Of a stretch of DNA of 64,000 nucleotides, positions 52,846-60,475 are shown piece after piece. Both the position numbers and the translations under genes were made by a program. Position 1 is the first letter of the stretch. Every line of letters starts with the position of its first letter. Origin of the DNA: Bacteroidota bacterium (GTDB lineage Bacteria > Bacteroidota > Bacteroidia > Chitinophagales > Chitinophagaceae); the NCBI GenBank assembly GCA_026391455.1, contig JAPLEH010000033.1:62001-126000 (forward strand), written 5' to 3'. The notes beneath the pieces are model-generated. The model had not been told where the DNA came from and ran no database searches. It saw only the letters and a program-made list of their open reading frames with translations.

Positions 52846-53032
52846 AAGTCGGGAAGTCAGAGAGTCCGGAAGTCGGGAAGACCGAAAGAAGTAAGAATTT
52901 AGAATTAAGAATTATGAATGATAAATAGTGTGTTTTGCTCATCAAGCCAATTTAAAATCGAAAAACCAAAATAGATGGGGTTGCGTACACCGCACATCGT
53001 ACATCCAACATCGTACACCGTACATCACACAT
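52846..53032. repeat. Composite intergenic repeat, copy 2 (inverted)
   Basis: Read on the minus strand this has the same order as copy 1: TGTACGGTGTACGATG units, GTACGCAACCCCATC, TATTTTGGTTTTTCGA joined directly to TTTTAAATTGGCTTG, AAAACACACTATTTATC, TCATAATTCTTAATTC units, then CTTCCCGACTTCCGGACT units. It lacks the palindrome found in copy 1. The open frame that runs from 52928 into the amylase passes through it and is not coding there. Confidence 0.75.
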
Positions 53033-53071
53033 AATACCGTCTTTTCCTTATCTTTCCTCAAAGTTTCGCTT

Positions 53072-54469
53072 ATGCGTTGCCTCTTGCCTGCCATTGCTTT
53101 TTCAGTATTGCTGAATTCGTGCAAACTGATGAAGAAAGAAGAGAATAATAACAAAGAAAAGAATCAAACCAGTGTCAGTATGATGAACAGGTATACGCCC
53201 GTACAATGGGCAAAAACGACAAGTATTTACGAAGTGAATGTGCGTCAATATACACCGGCCGGTACATTGAATGCGTTTGCAGCAGAGCTTCCCCGGTTGA
53301 AAGAACTGGGTGTGGAAACATTATGGTTCATGCCCCTTACACCCATTGCACAAAAAAATAAGAAAGGATCACTGGGCAGTTATTATGCCTGTGCAGATTA
53401 TACTTCTATCGGAGAAGAGTTCGGTACATTGGAGGATTTTAAAAGCCTGGTAAAACAGGCGCACTCGATGGGATTTAAAGTGATCATTGATTGGGTGGCC
53501 AATCACACCGGGTGGGATCATGTATGGACCTCAGCACATCCCGATTATTATTTGAAAGACAGTGCCACGCATGATTTTAAGATCGCGAGTGGCATGGATG
53601 ATATCATTGAACTGGATTACAGTAATCCGGCGCTGCGCAGGGCGATGATCGATGCGATGCTGTTTTGGGTAAAGGAATGTGATATCGATGGATTCCGGTG
53701 CGACCTCGCTTTTTGGGTGGAATTGAATTTCTGGAAAGAAGCTCGCAAAGAAATCGATGCCCTGAAACCATTATTCTGGTTGGGTGAGTACGACGAATTG
53801 GAAAAGCCTGAATACGGAGAAGCTTTTGATGCCAGCTATTCCTGGACATGGATGCATCGTACGGAAGATTTTTATAAAAAGCACCAGCCATTGGATTCAT
53901 TGTATGAAATATTGAAACGCTATGATGACCTGGGCGATAGTACCATGCGCGCCTGGTTTACCACCAACCATGATGAGAATAGCTGGAATGGAACAGAGTT
54001 TGAAAAATATGGCGATATGTCCAGGGCATTGGCTGTATTTTCCTTTACCTGGAATGGCATACCACTGCTTTATTCCGGACAGGAAAAAGGTAATACCAAA
54101 CGGATCCTGTTTTTTGATAAGGATACGATACTGCCCGGCGAAAATGCGGCTATGCTGACCGGGTTTTATAAACGGTTATTACAATTGAAACATGCGCATC
54201 CTGCATTAAAGGCAGGTGATCCATCGGTACAAACCTTCCGAATCAAAACCAGTGCCCCAGGGAATGTGATGGCTTACCTGCGCCGGGCCGGCAACCGGGA
54301 AGTGCTGGTGGTGCTGAATCTTTCCGCGCAAAAAGATCTTCATTTTGATATTACTGATGAGCAGGTATCGGGTACGTTTACCAATATATTCTCCGGCGCG
54401 GCCAACGATTTTACATCCCAAAAGAGTTTTGAAATGCAGGGTTGGGAGTATCTGGTGTATGAGAAGTGA
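53072..54469 (+). CDS. GH13 alpha-amylase lipoprotein
   Basis: 465 residues from the ATG at 53072; the frame is open from 52928, but that part is repeat DNA, and the chosen start gives a proper lipobox ending at Cys17 (LLNSC). GH13 motifs: VIIDWVANHTGWDH (region I), GFRCDLAFW with nucleophile Asp211 (II), WLGEYDE with acid/base Glu239 (III) and TNHDENSWNG with Asp301 (IV). A C-terminal beta-sandwich follows. It hydrolyses alpha-1,4-glucans at the cell surface or in the periplasm. The next gene group is convergent and separated by a terminator. Confidence 0.9.
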   Translation: MRCLLPAIAFSVLLNSCKLMKKEENNNKEKNQTSVSMMNRYTPVQWAKTTSIYEVNVRQYTPAGTLNAFAAELPRLKELGVETLWFMPLTPIAQKNKKGSLGSYYACADYTSIGEEFGTLEDFKSLVKQAHSMGFKVIIDWVANHTGWDHVWTSAHPDYYLKDSATHDFKIASGMDDIIELDYSNPALRRAMIDAMLFWVKECDIDGFRCDLAFWVELNFWKEARKEIDALKPLFWLGEYDELEKPEYGEAFDASYSWTWMHRTEDFYKKHQPLDSLYEILKRYDDLGDSTMRAWFTTNHDENSWNGTEFEKYGDMSRALAVFSFTWNGIPLLYSGQEKGNTKRILFFDKDTILPGENAAMLTGFYKRLLQLKHAHPALKAGDPSVQTFRIKTSAPGNVMAYLRRAGNREVLVVLNLSAQKDLHFDITDEQVSGTFTNIFSGAANDFTSQKSFEMQGWEYLVYEK

Positions 54470-54496
54470 GTTGATAAACCTGATTGAGCATACAAA

Positions 54497-54530
54497 AGAA
54501 AAACCGCCCATACAGGCGGTTTTTCTTTTA
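54497..54530. terminator. Bidirectional terminator between amylase and htrA genes
   Basis: AAAACCGCC, loop CATACA-like, GGCGGTTTT followed by CTTTTA, with an A-tract on the other side. It serves the convergent ends at 54469 and 54550. Confidence 0.85.
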
Positions 54531-54549
54531 TTAGAGTGTTGCAATTGCC

Positions 54550-56055
54550 TTATTCATCACGTTGGGGAATATTCACCGGGTAACGGTAGAATCCATTGTA
54601 CCCTTCATAGAATCCTTCCAGATTAATGGTTTCTTCTTTCATATTCACCAGTACCCTTCTCAATTCATCCACATTCTTTACCGTCACATCATTCACGGAA
54701 GTGATAATAAACCCTGCTTCCATTCTAGTTTTGCTGAAGGCTCCGCCCTCTGTTATTTTCTTCACTTTCACGCCGCCTTCCACATCATTTTTTTCAGCCG
54801 TTTGTTTATCGATATTTACCAGTTCTGCACCGAGCAGATCACCCACATTCGATGCGGCAAGGTTTTCGTAGGTACCCGTTTCGCCTTTCAATACAGCGGA
54901 AGTGGAGTATTCCGTTCCGTTTCTTTTATACGTTACATTTACTTTATCTCCTGCGTTAAGGGAGGCAATGGAAGCCTGTAATTCAGTCCAGGAGCTGATC
55001 GCAACATCATTGATTTTGGTGATCACATCTCCTTTCTTAATCCCGGCTTTTGCGGCTGCACCATCCTGTGCTACATTCCCTACGTAAGCACCATCGGAGG
55101 AGTTTACTTTGAATTCGTCTGCAGAAATACCCAGGTAAGGACGTTTTACATCGCCGAATTTGATCAGGTCATTCACAATTTTCTTGGCGAGGTTAATAGG
55201 TATGGCGAATGAATAACCTGCATAGGTACCGGTAGGGGCGTAGATAGCAGAGTTGATACCGATAAGTTGTCCGTCGGTAGTGATCAGCGCTCCACCACTA
55301 TTTCCCTGGTTTACTGCGGCATCTGTTTGAATGAAGGATTCAATGGGTGTATCGCTTTGGCGGCCATTGATACCGATATTTCTTCCTTTCGCACTTACAA
55401 TACCTGCGGTAACGGTGGTTTCCAGTGTAAGGGGATAGCCGATAGCGAGTACCCACTGACCCAGTTTTACATTATCTGAATTGCCATACAGCAGGAAGGG
55501 AAGATTATTGCCATCTATTTTCAATACAGCAATATCACTGCTCGGATCTTTCCCGATCACTTTGGCCTTATAGGTTTTTTTATTGCTGAGCGTAACGGTA
55601 ATCTCGTCAGCCACACCAGTTCCACCATCTGATACAACGTGGTTATTGGTAATGATATAGCCATCTTCACTGATGATGACCCCGCTGCCGGAAGCACGCT
55701 GTTCGGGTTGGATCTGCGGTCCGAAACCGGAACCGGGACCGAAAAATTGTTCAAAGAGGTCTTCCATACTGTTACGCTGACCGGGGAGGCGATTGCTGGT
55801 TTTTTTGGCAGCGGTCTTTGTTTTAATATGCACTACTGCAGGTACTGCAGCATTGGCGGCCTTGGTAAAATCGATCGGTTCTCCCGCACCGGCCGCATTG
55901 TCAAAGAATCCGGCATAATTAACCGGCACATTGCCGTTAGCCGTTTGAATGGATGCGTTGCTATTGTTACGGGTCACTTTGCTGTAAATCCATACACTGC
56001 CGATCGCGGACACGGCGCTTACGGCCACTACGAGTAAAAGCTGTTTGAGTTTCAT
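54550..56055 (-). CDS. htrA: HtrA/DegP-type periplasmic serine protease
   Basis: 501 residues with an N-terminal membrane anchor or signal (5-24), a trypsin-like domain with His139 (TNNHVVS), Asp174 (SSDIAVLKI) and Ser253 (QGNSGGAL), and two PDZ domains (about 290-385 and 405-490). It degrades or refolds damaged envelope proteins. The region between anchor and protease (residues 28-65) is low-complexity. It stands alone upstream of a 200-base gap with no perfect promoter match. Confidence 0.93.
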   Translation of the reverse strand: MKLKQLLLVVAVSAVSAIGSVWIYSKVTRNNSNASIQTANGNVPVNYAGFFDNAAGAGEPIDFTKAANAAVPAVVHIKTKTAAKKTSNRLPGQRNSMEDLFEQFFGPGSGFGPQIQPEQRASGSGVIISEDGYIITNNHVVSDGGTGVADEITVTLSNKKTYKAKVIGKDPSSDIAVLKIDGNNLPFLLYGNSDNVKLGQWVLAIGYPLTLETTVTAGIVSAKGRNIGINGRQSDTPIESFIQTDAAVNQGNSGGALITTDGQLIGINSAIYAPTGTYAGYSFAIPINLAKKIVNDLIKFGDVKRPYLGISADEFKVNSSDGAYVGNVAQDGAAAKAGIKKGDVITKINDVAISSWTELQASIASLNAGDKVNVTYKRNGTEYSTSAVLKGETGTYENLAASNVGDLLGAELVNIDKQTAEKNDVEGGVKVKKITEGGAFSKTRMEAGFIITSVNDVTVKNVDELRRVLVNMKEETINLEGFYEGYNGFYRYPVNIPQRDE

Positions 56056-56255
56056 CGTATTCTGATTTATTTAATTTATTATGAATTAGGTGGCACGGTT
56101 TATACGCAAATCCTGTGCCTTCTCATACAAAGTAACAAACTGTCAGCCCATTTGGCATTACCATCCTTTTAGTTTAACAAATCTTTACTAAGGTCTTCGT
56201 ACTTCTTTGTTACTGTAAATTTATTAAGATTTACGGGGAAAAGAAAGAGTAAGTT

Positions 56256-57248
56256 TTATAAGCGGGAAAGAAAGGCCAGTGTATCCGCCCCGTCGGCATA
56301 ATCGGTCAATGCCGGTTGCTGAACCTTGCCAAAGGGGATATACCCATGCCCGGCTATGCATTGAATACCGCTCTCTTCATCCGCCCGCAACACAGGTAAG
56401 CTGTCATAATATTCGTAATTCAACTGGCTGATCGGTGAAAAAATGGCAGCATCCTCGATCAGGAGGAGGGCCCCGCTGGACATATAGTAGCGGTTGTTTA
56501 GAATATGTATGGCCAGGTTATAATCGAAATTATTCTTGTATTTATGATGATCTGCGAGATAGCTGTATTTTTTCAGGATATCAATCAGGGGTACAAAGTC
56601 ATAGTTGCGCGGCACATATAATTTGGTCACATTGCGGCAGCCCATTCCAAAAAACAGGTGGATATCATCGGCCAGGGCTTTGAGTTCTTCCTCCGTTTCC
56701 TGCCCCGTTAGCACGGCAACCGAGCTTCGGTTGCGACGGATGATATGAGGGTATTTACTAAAATAATAGTCAAAATAGCGGGATGAATTATTGCTGCCGG
56801 TGGCGAAATAGGCATCACAGCCTTTCAGCATATCAGCAAAAGCAGTCTGGGTGTGCATATCGGGTTCCCAATCGCCCAGTACTTCCAGCAGGTGTTTCAG
56901 CAATACCTGGTCTTTGGAGGAGGGTTTTATCAGGGCCTTATGACCGGCTATGAATACCGCCAACCAGTCGTGAAAGCCCACCAGCGGGATATTTCCGGCC
57001 ATAATGATGCCCACGAGCCGTGGATCTGAATTCTCCTCCGGGAGCTGGTATTGGACTGCCCAGTCAGTCAGCGCCTCTTTTTGGAGGTATCTGCGGGCTA
57101 TGTTGCCGGTGGCGATATCCACAAATTCGGGGGTGAACCATCCATTTTCGATACCTGCCTTTTTCTTGACCTCCACCCAGGATTCCTCATTGTTCAAAAT
57201 ATATTCACCCAGCCTTGCTAATAACTCAATGCGATATTGTAAATTCAT
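56256..57248 (-). CDS. LuxC-like acyl-CoA reductase
   Basis: 330 residues from the ATG at 57248; a TTG two codons earlier is less likely. It resembles the LuxC/acyl-CoA reductase family of the aldehyde dehydrogenase fold: VGIIMAGNIPLVGFHDWLAVF, ALIKPSSKDQ, and a conserved Cys204 in FFGMGCRNVTKLYVP, the likely thioester nucleophile. It would reduce an acyl-CoA to an aldehyde. It is divergent from a ferredoxin gene 57 bases away; the pair may share regulation, and the ferredoxin may supply electrons, but that is inference. Confidence 0.82.
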   Translation of the reverse strand: MNLQYRIELLARLGEYILNNEESWVEVKKKAGIENGWFTPEFVDIATGNIARRYLQKEALTDWAVQYQLPEENSDPRLVGIIMAGNIPLVGFHDWLAVFIAGHKALIKPSSKDQVLLKHLLEVLGDWEPDMHTQTAFADMLKGCDAYFATGSNNSSRYFDYYFSKYPHIIRRNRSSVAVLTGQETEEELKALADDIHLFFGMGCRNVTKLYVPRNYDFVPLIDILKKYSYLADHHKYKNNFDYNLAIHILNNRYYMSSGALLLIEDAAIFSPISQLNYEYYDSLPVLRADEESGIQCIAGHGYIPFGKVQQPALTDYADGADTLAFLSRL

Positions 57249-57266
57249 CCCCAAGATTTATTTTTG
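57237..57266 (+). promoter_or_regulatory. Promoter of the ferredoxin gene
   Basis: TTG (57237-57239), 19 bases, TATTTTTG (57259-57266), a full match to the Bacteroidota pattern. The -33 part lies just inside the divergent reductase gene. Leader about 33 bases. Confidence 0.7.
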
Positions 57267-57305
57267 TAACGCAAAATTAGTACTGAACCCGTTAACTTAT
57301 TTTTT

Positions 57306-57653
57306 ATGGCTATTAAGATTACAGAAGAATGTATCAATTGTGGCGCCTGCGAACCAGAATGCCCTAATAATGCGATTTATGAAGGTGGTGTGGAATGGGC
57401 TGTGTCGGATGGTACCACGGTAAAAGGATCATTTACGTTGCTCGACGGCTCCGTGGTGGATGCTGATCAGAAGAATGCACCGTTGGCTACGGATGTATAT
57501 TACATCACGCCGAATAAATGTACGGAGTGCCAGGGTTTTCACGAAGAGCCTCAGTGTGCGGCAGTATGTCCGGTAGACTGCTGTGTACCCGATGAAATGT
57601 ACAAGGAAACCGTGGAAGAACTGACGGCCAAAAAGGATAAACTGCATATCTGA
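57306..57653 (+). CDS. 2[4Fe-4S] ferredoxin, Alvin type
   Basis: 115 residues. Cluster I ligands: Cys9, Cys12, Cys15 and Cys19 ([12 protein letters not shown]); cluster II: Cys72, Cys75, Cys84 and Cys88 with the longer C-x2-C-x8-C-x3-C spacing typical of Alvin-type ferredoxins, plus Cys92-Cys93. It carries low-potential electrons in the cytosol. The intervening segment (25-68) is longer than in minimal ferredoxins. Divergent from an acyl-CoA reductase gene; a hairpin with a weak T-tail lies 136 bases downstream. Confidence 0.92.
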   Translation: MAIKITEECINCGACEPECPNNAIYEGGVEWAVSDGTTVKGSFTLLDGSVVDADQKNAPLATDVYYITPNKCTECQGFHEEPQCAAVCPVDCCVPDEMYKETVEELTAKKDKLHI

Positions 57654-57788
57654 TCTCCGAAGCGGCATGTGCATAAATTCCGGCCCGGAATATTGGCCGG
57701 GCTTCCAAATTATTATAACTTAGGATTGTCTTATGACAAAAGCAGCGAAAGCTGCCTGAGTAGTGGCGGGTGATATGTCCCGTCGTAA

Positions 57789-57821
57789 AAAGGTGAAGGA
57801 GCAACTGCCTTCACCTTTCTT
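57789..57821 (+). terminator. Probable terminator after the ferredoxin gene
   Basis: AAAGGTGAAGG (57789-57799) pairs perfectly with CCTTCACCTTT (57808-57818) across an eight-base loop. The T-tail is short (CTTATT), so efficiency is uncertain. Confidence 0.55.
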
Positions 57822-57916
57822 ATTGTGATACATGCCGGCTTTAGCAGGATTTTATGAACAGGGGCGAAAAGCATATTTTCAAATGATAAAGCTTTTTTAA
57901 ACTTCTGATTTATCCG

Positions 57917-57947
57917 TTGCACATCTTGATTTTTTCAGCAATCTTTG
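57917..57947 (+). promoter_or_regulatory. Promoter of ddl
   Basis: TTG (57917-57919), 20 bases, AATCTTTG (57940-57947), one mismatch to TAnnTTTG. Leader about 40 bases. Confidence 0.5.
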
Positions 57948-57993
57948 CATAACTGTTCCCGGTGGCGGGAGTAAACTATACTACACAACTACG

Positions 57994-58995
57994 ATGAAGA
58001 AAAACATAGCGCTTGTAACAGGCGGTTTCTCCGGTGAAGCCGTTATCTCCTATAAAAGCGCGATTACCATAGATAATAATCTTGACCGCAATCTGTTCAA
58101 TGTATACAAAATTGATATCAATCGGGATGGTTGGTTTTACCAATTGGCCGATGGCAGAAAAGCAGTGATCGATAAAAACGATTTTTCCCTGCCGGTAGAT
58201 AATGACGTGATCCGGTTTGATGCCGTATTCATTGGTATGCATGGTACACCCGGTGAAGACGGAAAACTGCAGGGGTATTTTGATACATTAAAGATCCCCT
58301 ATACCGGTTGTGATGCGGCCTGTTCCGCCATTACTTTCAACAAACGGTATGCAACGGCAGTAGCGGGAATGTCGGGAGTGGCAGTGGCTAAATCGGTCAT
58401 TTTCTTTCGCGACAATGCTGCACAAAGCCCGGATGAATTGACTGCCGGATTGCAGTTTCCGGTATTTGTAAAGCCCAATAATGGCGGTTCCAGTATCGGC
58501 ATGTCTAAAGTAGACAAGGCTTCAGATGAACTGGGAGTGGCCATTGAAAAAGCATTTCGGGAAGACAGCCAGGTATTGGTGGAAGAAATGATCAAAGGAC
58601 GCGAATTTACCGTGGGCGTATTCAGGTCGCGGGGCCATATCATTGTACTGCCATTGACAGAAGTAAGAGCGGATGCAGATAAAGCATTTTTTGATTTTGA
58701 AGCTAAATACCAGGGTAAATCAACGGAGACTACTCCGGCAGATGTGGATGAAGTGGTGGCAGATAAGATTCGCGATGCCGCCCGCAGGGTGTATACTGTT
58801 TTCAATTGCCGGGGAGTGGTGCGTATCGATTTTATTTACAACGAAGCAGAGGGACGCCCATATATGCTGGAGGTAAATACCATTCCCGGTCAAAGTGAGG
58901 CCAGCATTGTACCGCAGCAGGTAAAGGCGATGGGATGGAGCCTGAAAGAATTTTATACGAAGCTGGTAATGGAGTGTTTTCCAGAAAATCAATAA
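57994..58995 (+). CDS. ddl: D-alanine--D-alanine ligase
   Basis: 333 residues, ATP-grasp fold. Markers: GGFSGEAVISYKSA at the N-terminus, DAVFIGMHGTPGEDGKLQG, KPNNGGSSIGMSKV (ATP loop), VEEMIKGREFTVGV and the C-terminal YMLEVNTIPGQSEASIVPQQ with Mg ligands. It makes the D-Ala-D-Ala dipeptide of peptidoglycan in the cytosol. A PASTA-domain membrane protein gene follows after 34 bases and a rhodanese after that, probably as one operon linked to cell-wall growth. Confidence 0.95.
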   Translation: MKKNIALVTGGFSGEAVISYKSAITIDNNLDRNLFNVYKIDINRDGWFYQLADGRKAVIDKNDFSLPVDNDVIRFDAVFIGMHGTPGEDGKLQGYFDTLKIPYTGCDAACSAITFNKRYATAVAGMSGVAVAKSVIFFRDNAAQSPDELTAGLQFPVFVKPNNGGSSIGMSKVDKASDELGVAIEKAFREDSQVLVEEMIKGREFTVGVFRSRGHIIVLPLTEVRADADKAFFDFEAKYQGKSTETTPADVDEVVADKIRDAARRVYTVFNCRGVVRIDFIYNEAEGRPYMLEVNTIPGQSEASIVPQQVKAMGWSLKEFYTKLVMECFPENQ

Positions 58996-59029
58996 AGAAG
59001 ATCATATCAGATAAAGAACCCTGATTACA

Positions 59030-59872
59030 ATGTTTAAATTTCTTACACGTCGCCCTTTATGGGTAAATGTCATAGTCGGGATCATCCTGGCCCTGGCACT
59101 GTTTTTTATTTTCCTCTTATCGCTCGACTGGATCACTGGTCATGGTAAATCTGCCACCGTTCCGTCTGTAGCCGGAAAAACCTATGAGGAAGCTATAAAG
59201 ATTCTGAAGAAGGCTGGTTTCGATGCCGAGATACAGGATTCCATTTATGTGGATACGGCCAGACCAATGACCGTTATCAAACAATTTCCGGAATCTGACG
59301 AGATCGTGAAATCCAACCGCACGGTCTTACTCATTATCAGCCGATCCATTCCCCCGGAAATGGAAATGCCGAACCTGATCGGTTATAGTTTCCGGAATGC
59401 GGAAATGGTATTGAAGAATATGGACCTCCGGATCGGAGATACCACGTTCAAACCTGATTTTGCAAAGAATGCTGTTTTGGAACAATTATATAATGGCGCT
59501 CCCATAGCGCCGGGTACCAAGATCAGGAAGGGAAGTGTGGTATCGCTGGTATTGGGAGATGGAGTGGGGGAAAAGGATTTTGCTGTACCTGTAATTACCG
59601 GTATGAAATTCGGTGAGGCTAAAGAAATGCTGGAAGAATATGGAATCCTGATTGGTGCTATCGTGGCGGATGCTGATGTAACGGATACACTCAATAGTTA
59701 TATCAGCCGGCAGAATCCGGAACGGTTCGACGATGAAAAACGCATACAGCATATCCGGTCCGGGCAAACGATGGATGTATGGGTGCAAACCACCAAGCCT
59801 GCCAAAGACAGTCTGGATGATAAAGGTGGCCGGTTGAAAGATCCGGGAAAAAAGGATGATGAATTATTTTAA
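59030..59872 (+). CDS. Membrane-anchored PASTA-domain protein
   Basis: 280 residues: a short cytosolic start, one membrane span (about 12-33, VNVIVGIILALALFFIFLLSL) and three PASTA domains outside (about 45-112, 113-183 and 184-250), each with the pattern V-P-x-V-x-G-x-x-x-x-x-A-x-x-x-L (for example VPVITGMKFGEAKEML). A charged Lys/Asp tail ends it. There is no kinase or transpeptidase domain. PASTA domains bind peptidoglycan fragments; with ddl directly upstream a cell-wall role is likely. Confidence 0.88.
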   Translation: MFKFLTRRPLWVNVIVGIILALALFFIFLLSLDWITGHGKSATVPSVAGKTYEEAIKILKKAGFDAEIQDSIYVDTARPMTVIKQFPESDEIVKSNRTVLLIISRSIPPEMEMPNLIGYSFRNAEMVLKNMDLRIGDTTFKPDFAKNAVLEQLYNGAPIAPGTKIRKGSVVSLVLGDGVGEKDFAVPVITGMKFGEAKEMLEEYGILIGAIVADADVTDTLNSYISRQNPERFDDEKRIQHIRSGQTMDVWVQTTKPAKDSLDDKGGRLKDPGKKDDELF

Positions 59873-59895
59873 TCACCGTAAATAACTTTACCATT

Positions 59896-60207
59896 ATGCA
59901 AAATATAACCGTAGAAGAATTGAAAGCCCGTATGGATGCGGGTGAAACATTAAATCTGATTGATTGCCGTGAGCCGCATGAATATGCAGAGTTTAACATC
60001 GGAGCCAAACTTATACCGCTGGGGCGGTTTCAAACCATGCAGATCGATGAACTGGAAGACCTGAAAGACGAGGAAGTGATTATCCATTGCCGCAGTGGCA
60101 ACCGCAGCGGACAAGCCTGTATGCTGCTGGATGCGATGGGATTTAAAAATACCAAGAATGTTACCGGTGGCATGCTGGATTGGCAGGCGAAGTTTGGTGG
60201 GAAATAA
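59896..60207 (+). CDS. Single-domain rhodanese-like protein
   Basis: 103 residues forming one rhodanese domain: LIDCREPHEYAEFNI and active-site loop with Cys65 in IIHCRSGNRSG, then GGMLDWQ near the end. It probably carries persulfide sulfur or acts as thiosulfate sulfurtransferase in the cytosol. It is the last gene of the ddl-PASTA group (23-base gap), followed by a strong hairpin. Confidence 0.9.
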   Translation: MQNITVEELKARMDAGETLNLIDCREPHEYAEFNIGAKLIPLGRFQTMQIDELEDLKDEEVIIHCRSGNRSGQACMLLDAMGFKNTKNVTGGMLDWQAKFGGK

Positions 60208-60310
60208 ACCGAAAACAATGAGGGTTACATGCAGGCCGAATAATCAGGCAGTATAAGTAACGTATAGGGCCAACGCCTGAAAGTTATTTCTTAGACCCGC
60301 AAAAAATAGT

Positions 60311-60350
60311 AGAGGCTGTTACAGCATGCTGTAACAGCCTCTCGCTTTTG
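60311..60350. terminator. 32-bp perfect palindrome, likely terminator
   Basis: AGAGGCTGTTACAGCA and its reverse complement (60311-60342) form a long hairpin followed by CGCTTTT. It lies about 100 bases after the rhodanese gene and can act on the plus strand; the long perfect stem could also protect RNA ends. Confidence 0.6.
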
Positions 60351-60449
60351 GTAAGTATTTCTATAGCTAATCGGGGCGTTTTTCTTATTGAATACGTGTA
60401 CAGCCGGCCTCACTTGCATCATAGCACTTACAACCAGCCTACCGGTTTA

Positions 60450-60461
60450 CCTGCCGGCAGG
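60450..60461. repeat. CCTGCCGGCAGG palindrome, second copy
   Basis: The same 12-bp palindrome as at 45792-45803, again in a gap close to the 3' end of a minus-strand gene and followed by GGATGGCAGG. Confidence 0.55.
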
Positions 60462-60475
60462 GATGGCAGGAAGGC

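Larger units (their letters stand above)
57654..57993. other. Gap between ferredoxin and ddl genes
   Basis: 340 bases without a gene. It contains a GCCCGG/CCGGGC hairpin without T-tail (57683-57702), a likely terminator (57789-57821) and a promoter for ddl (57917-57947). Nothing else was seen. Confidence 0.6.

Noticed and set aside
52928-53071. N-terminal extension of the amylase frame
   Set aside because: It is translated repeat DNA; the ATG at 53072 gives a proper lipobox.
56085-56102. GTGGCACGGTTTATACGC as a sigma-54 promoter
   Set aside because: It points to the plus strand, where no gene follows; htrA lies on the other strand.
57683-57702. GCCCGG/CCGGGC hairpin as terminator
   Set aside because: No T-tract on either side; the hairpin at 57789 fits better.
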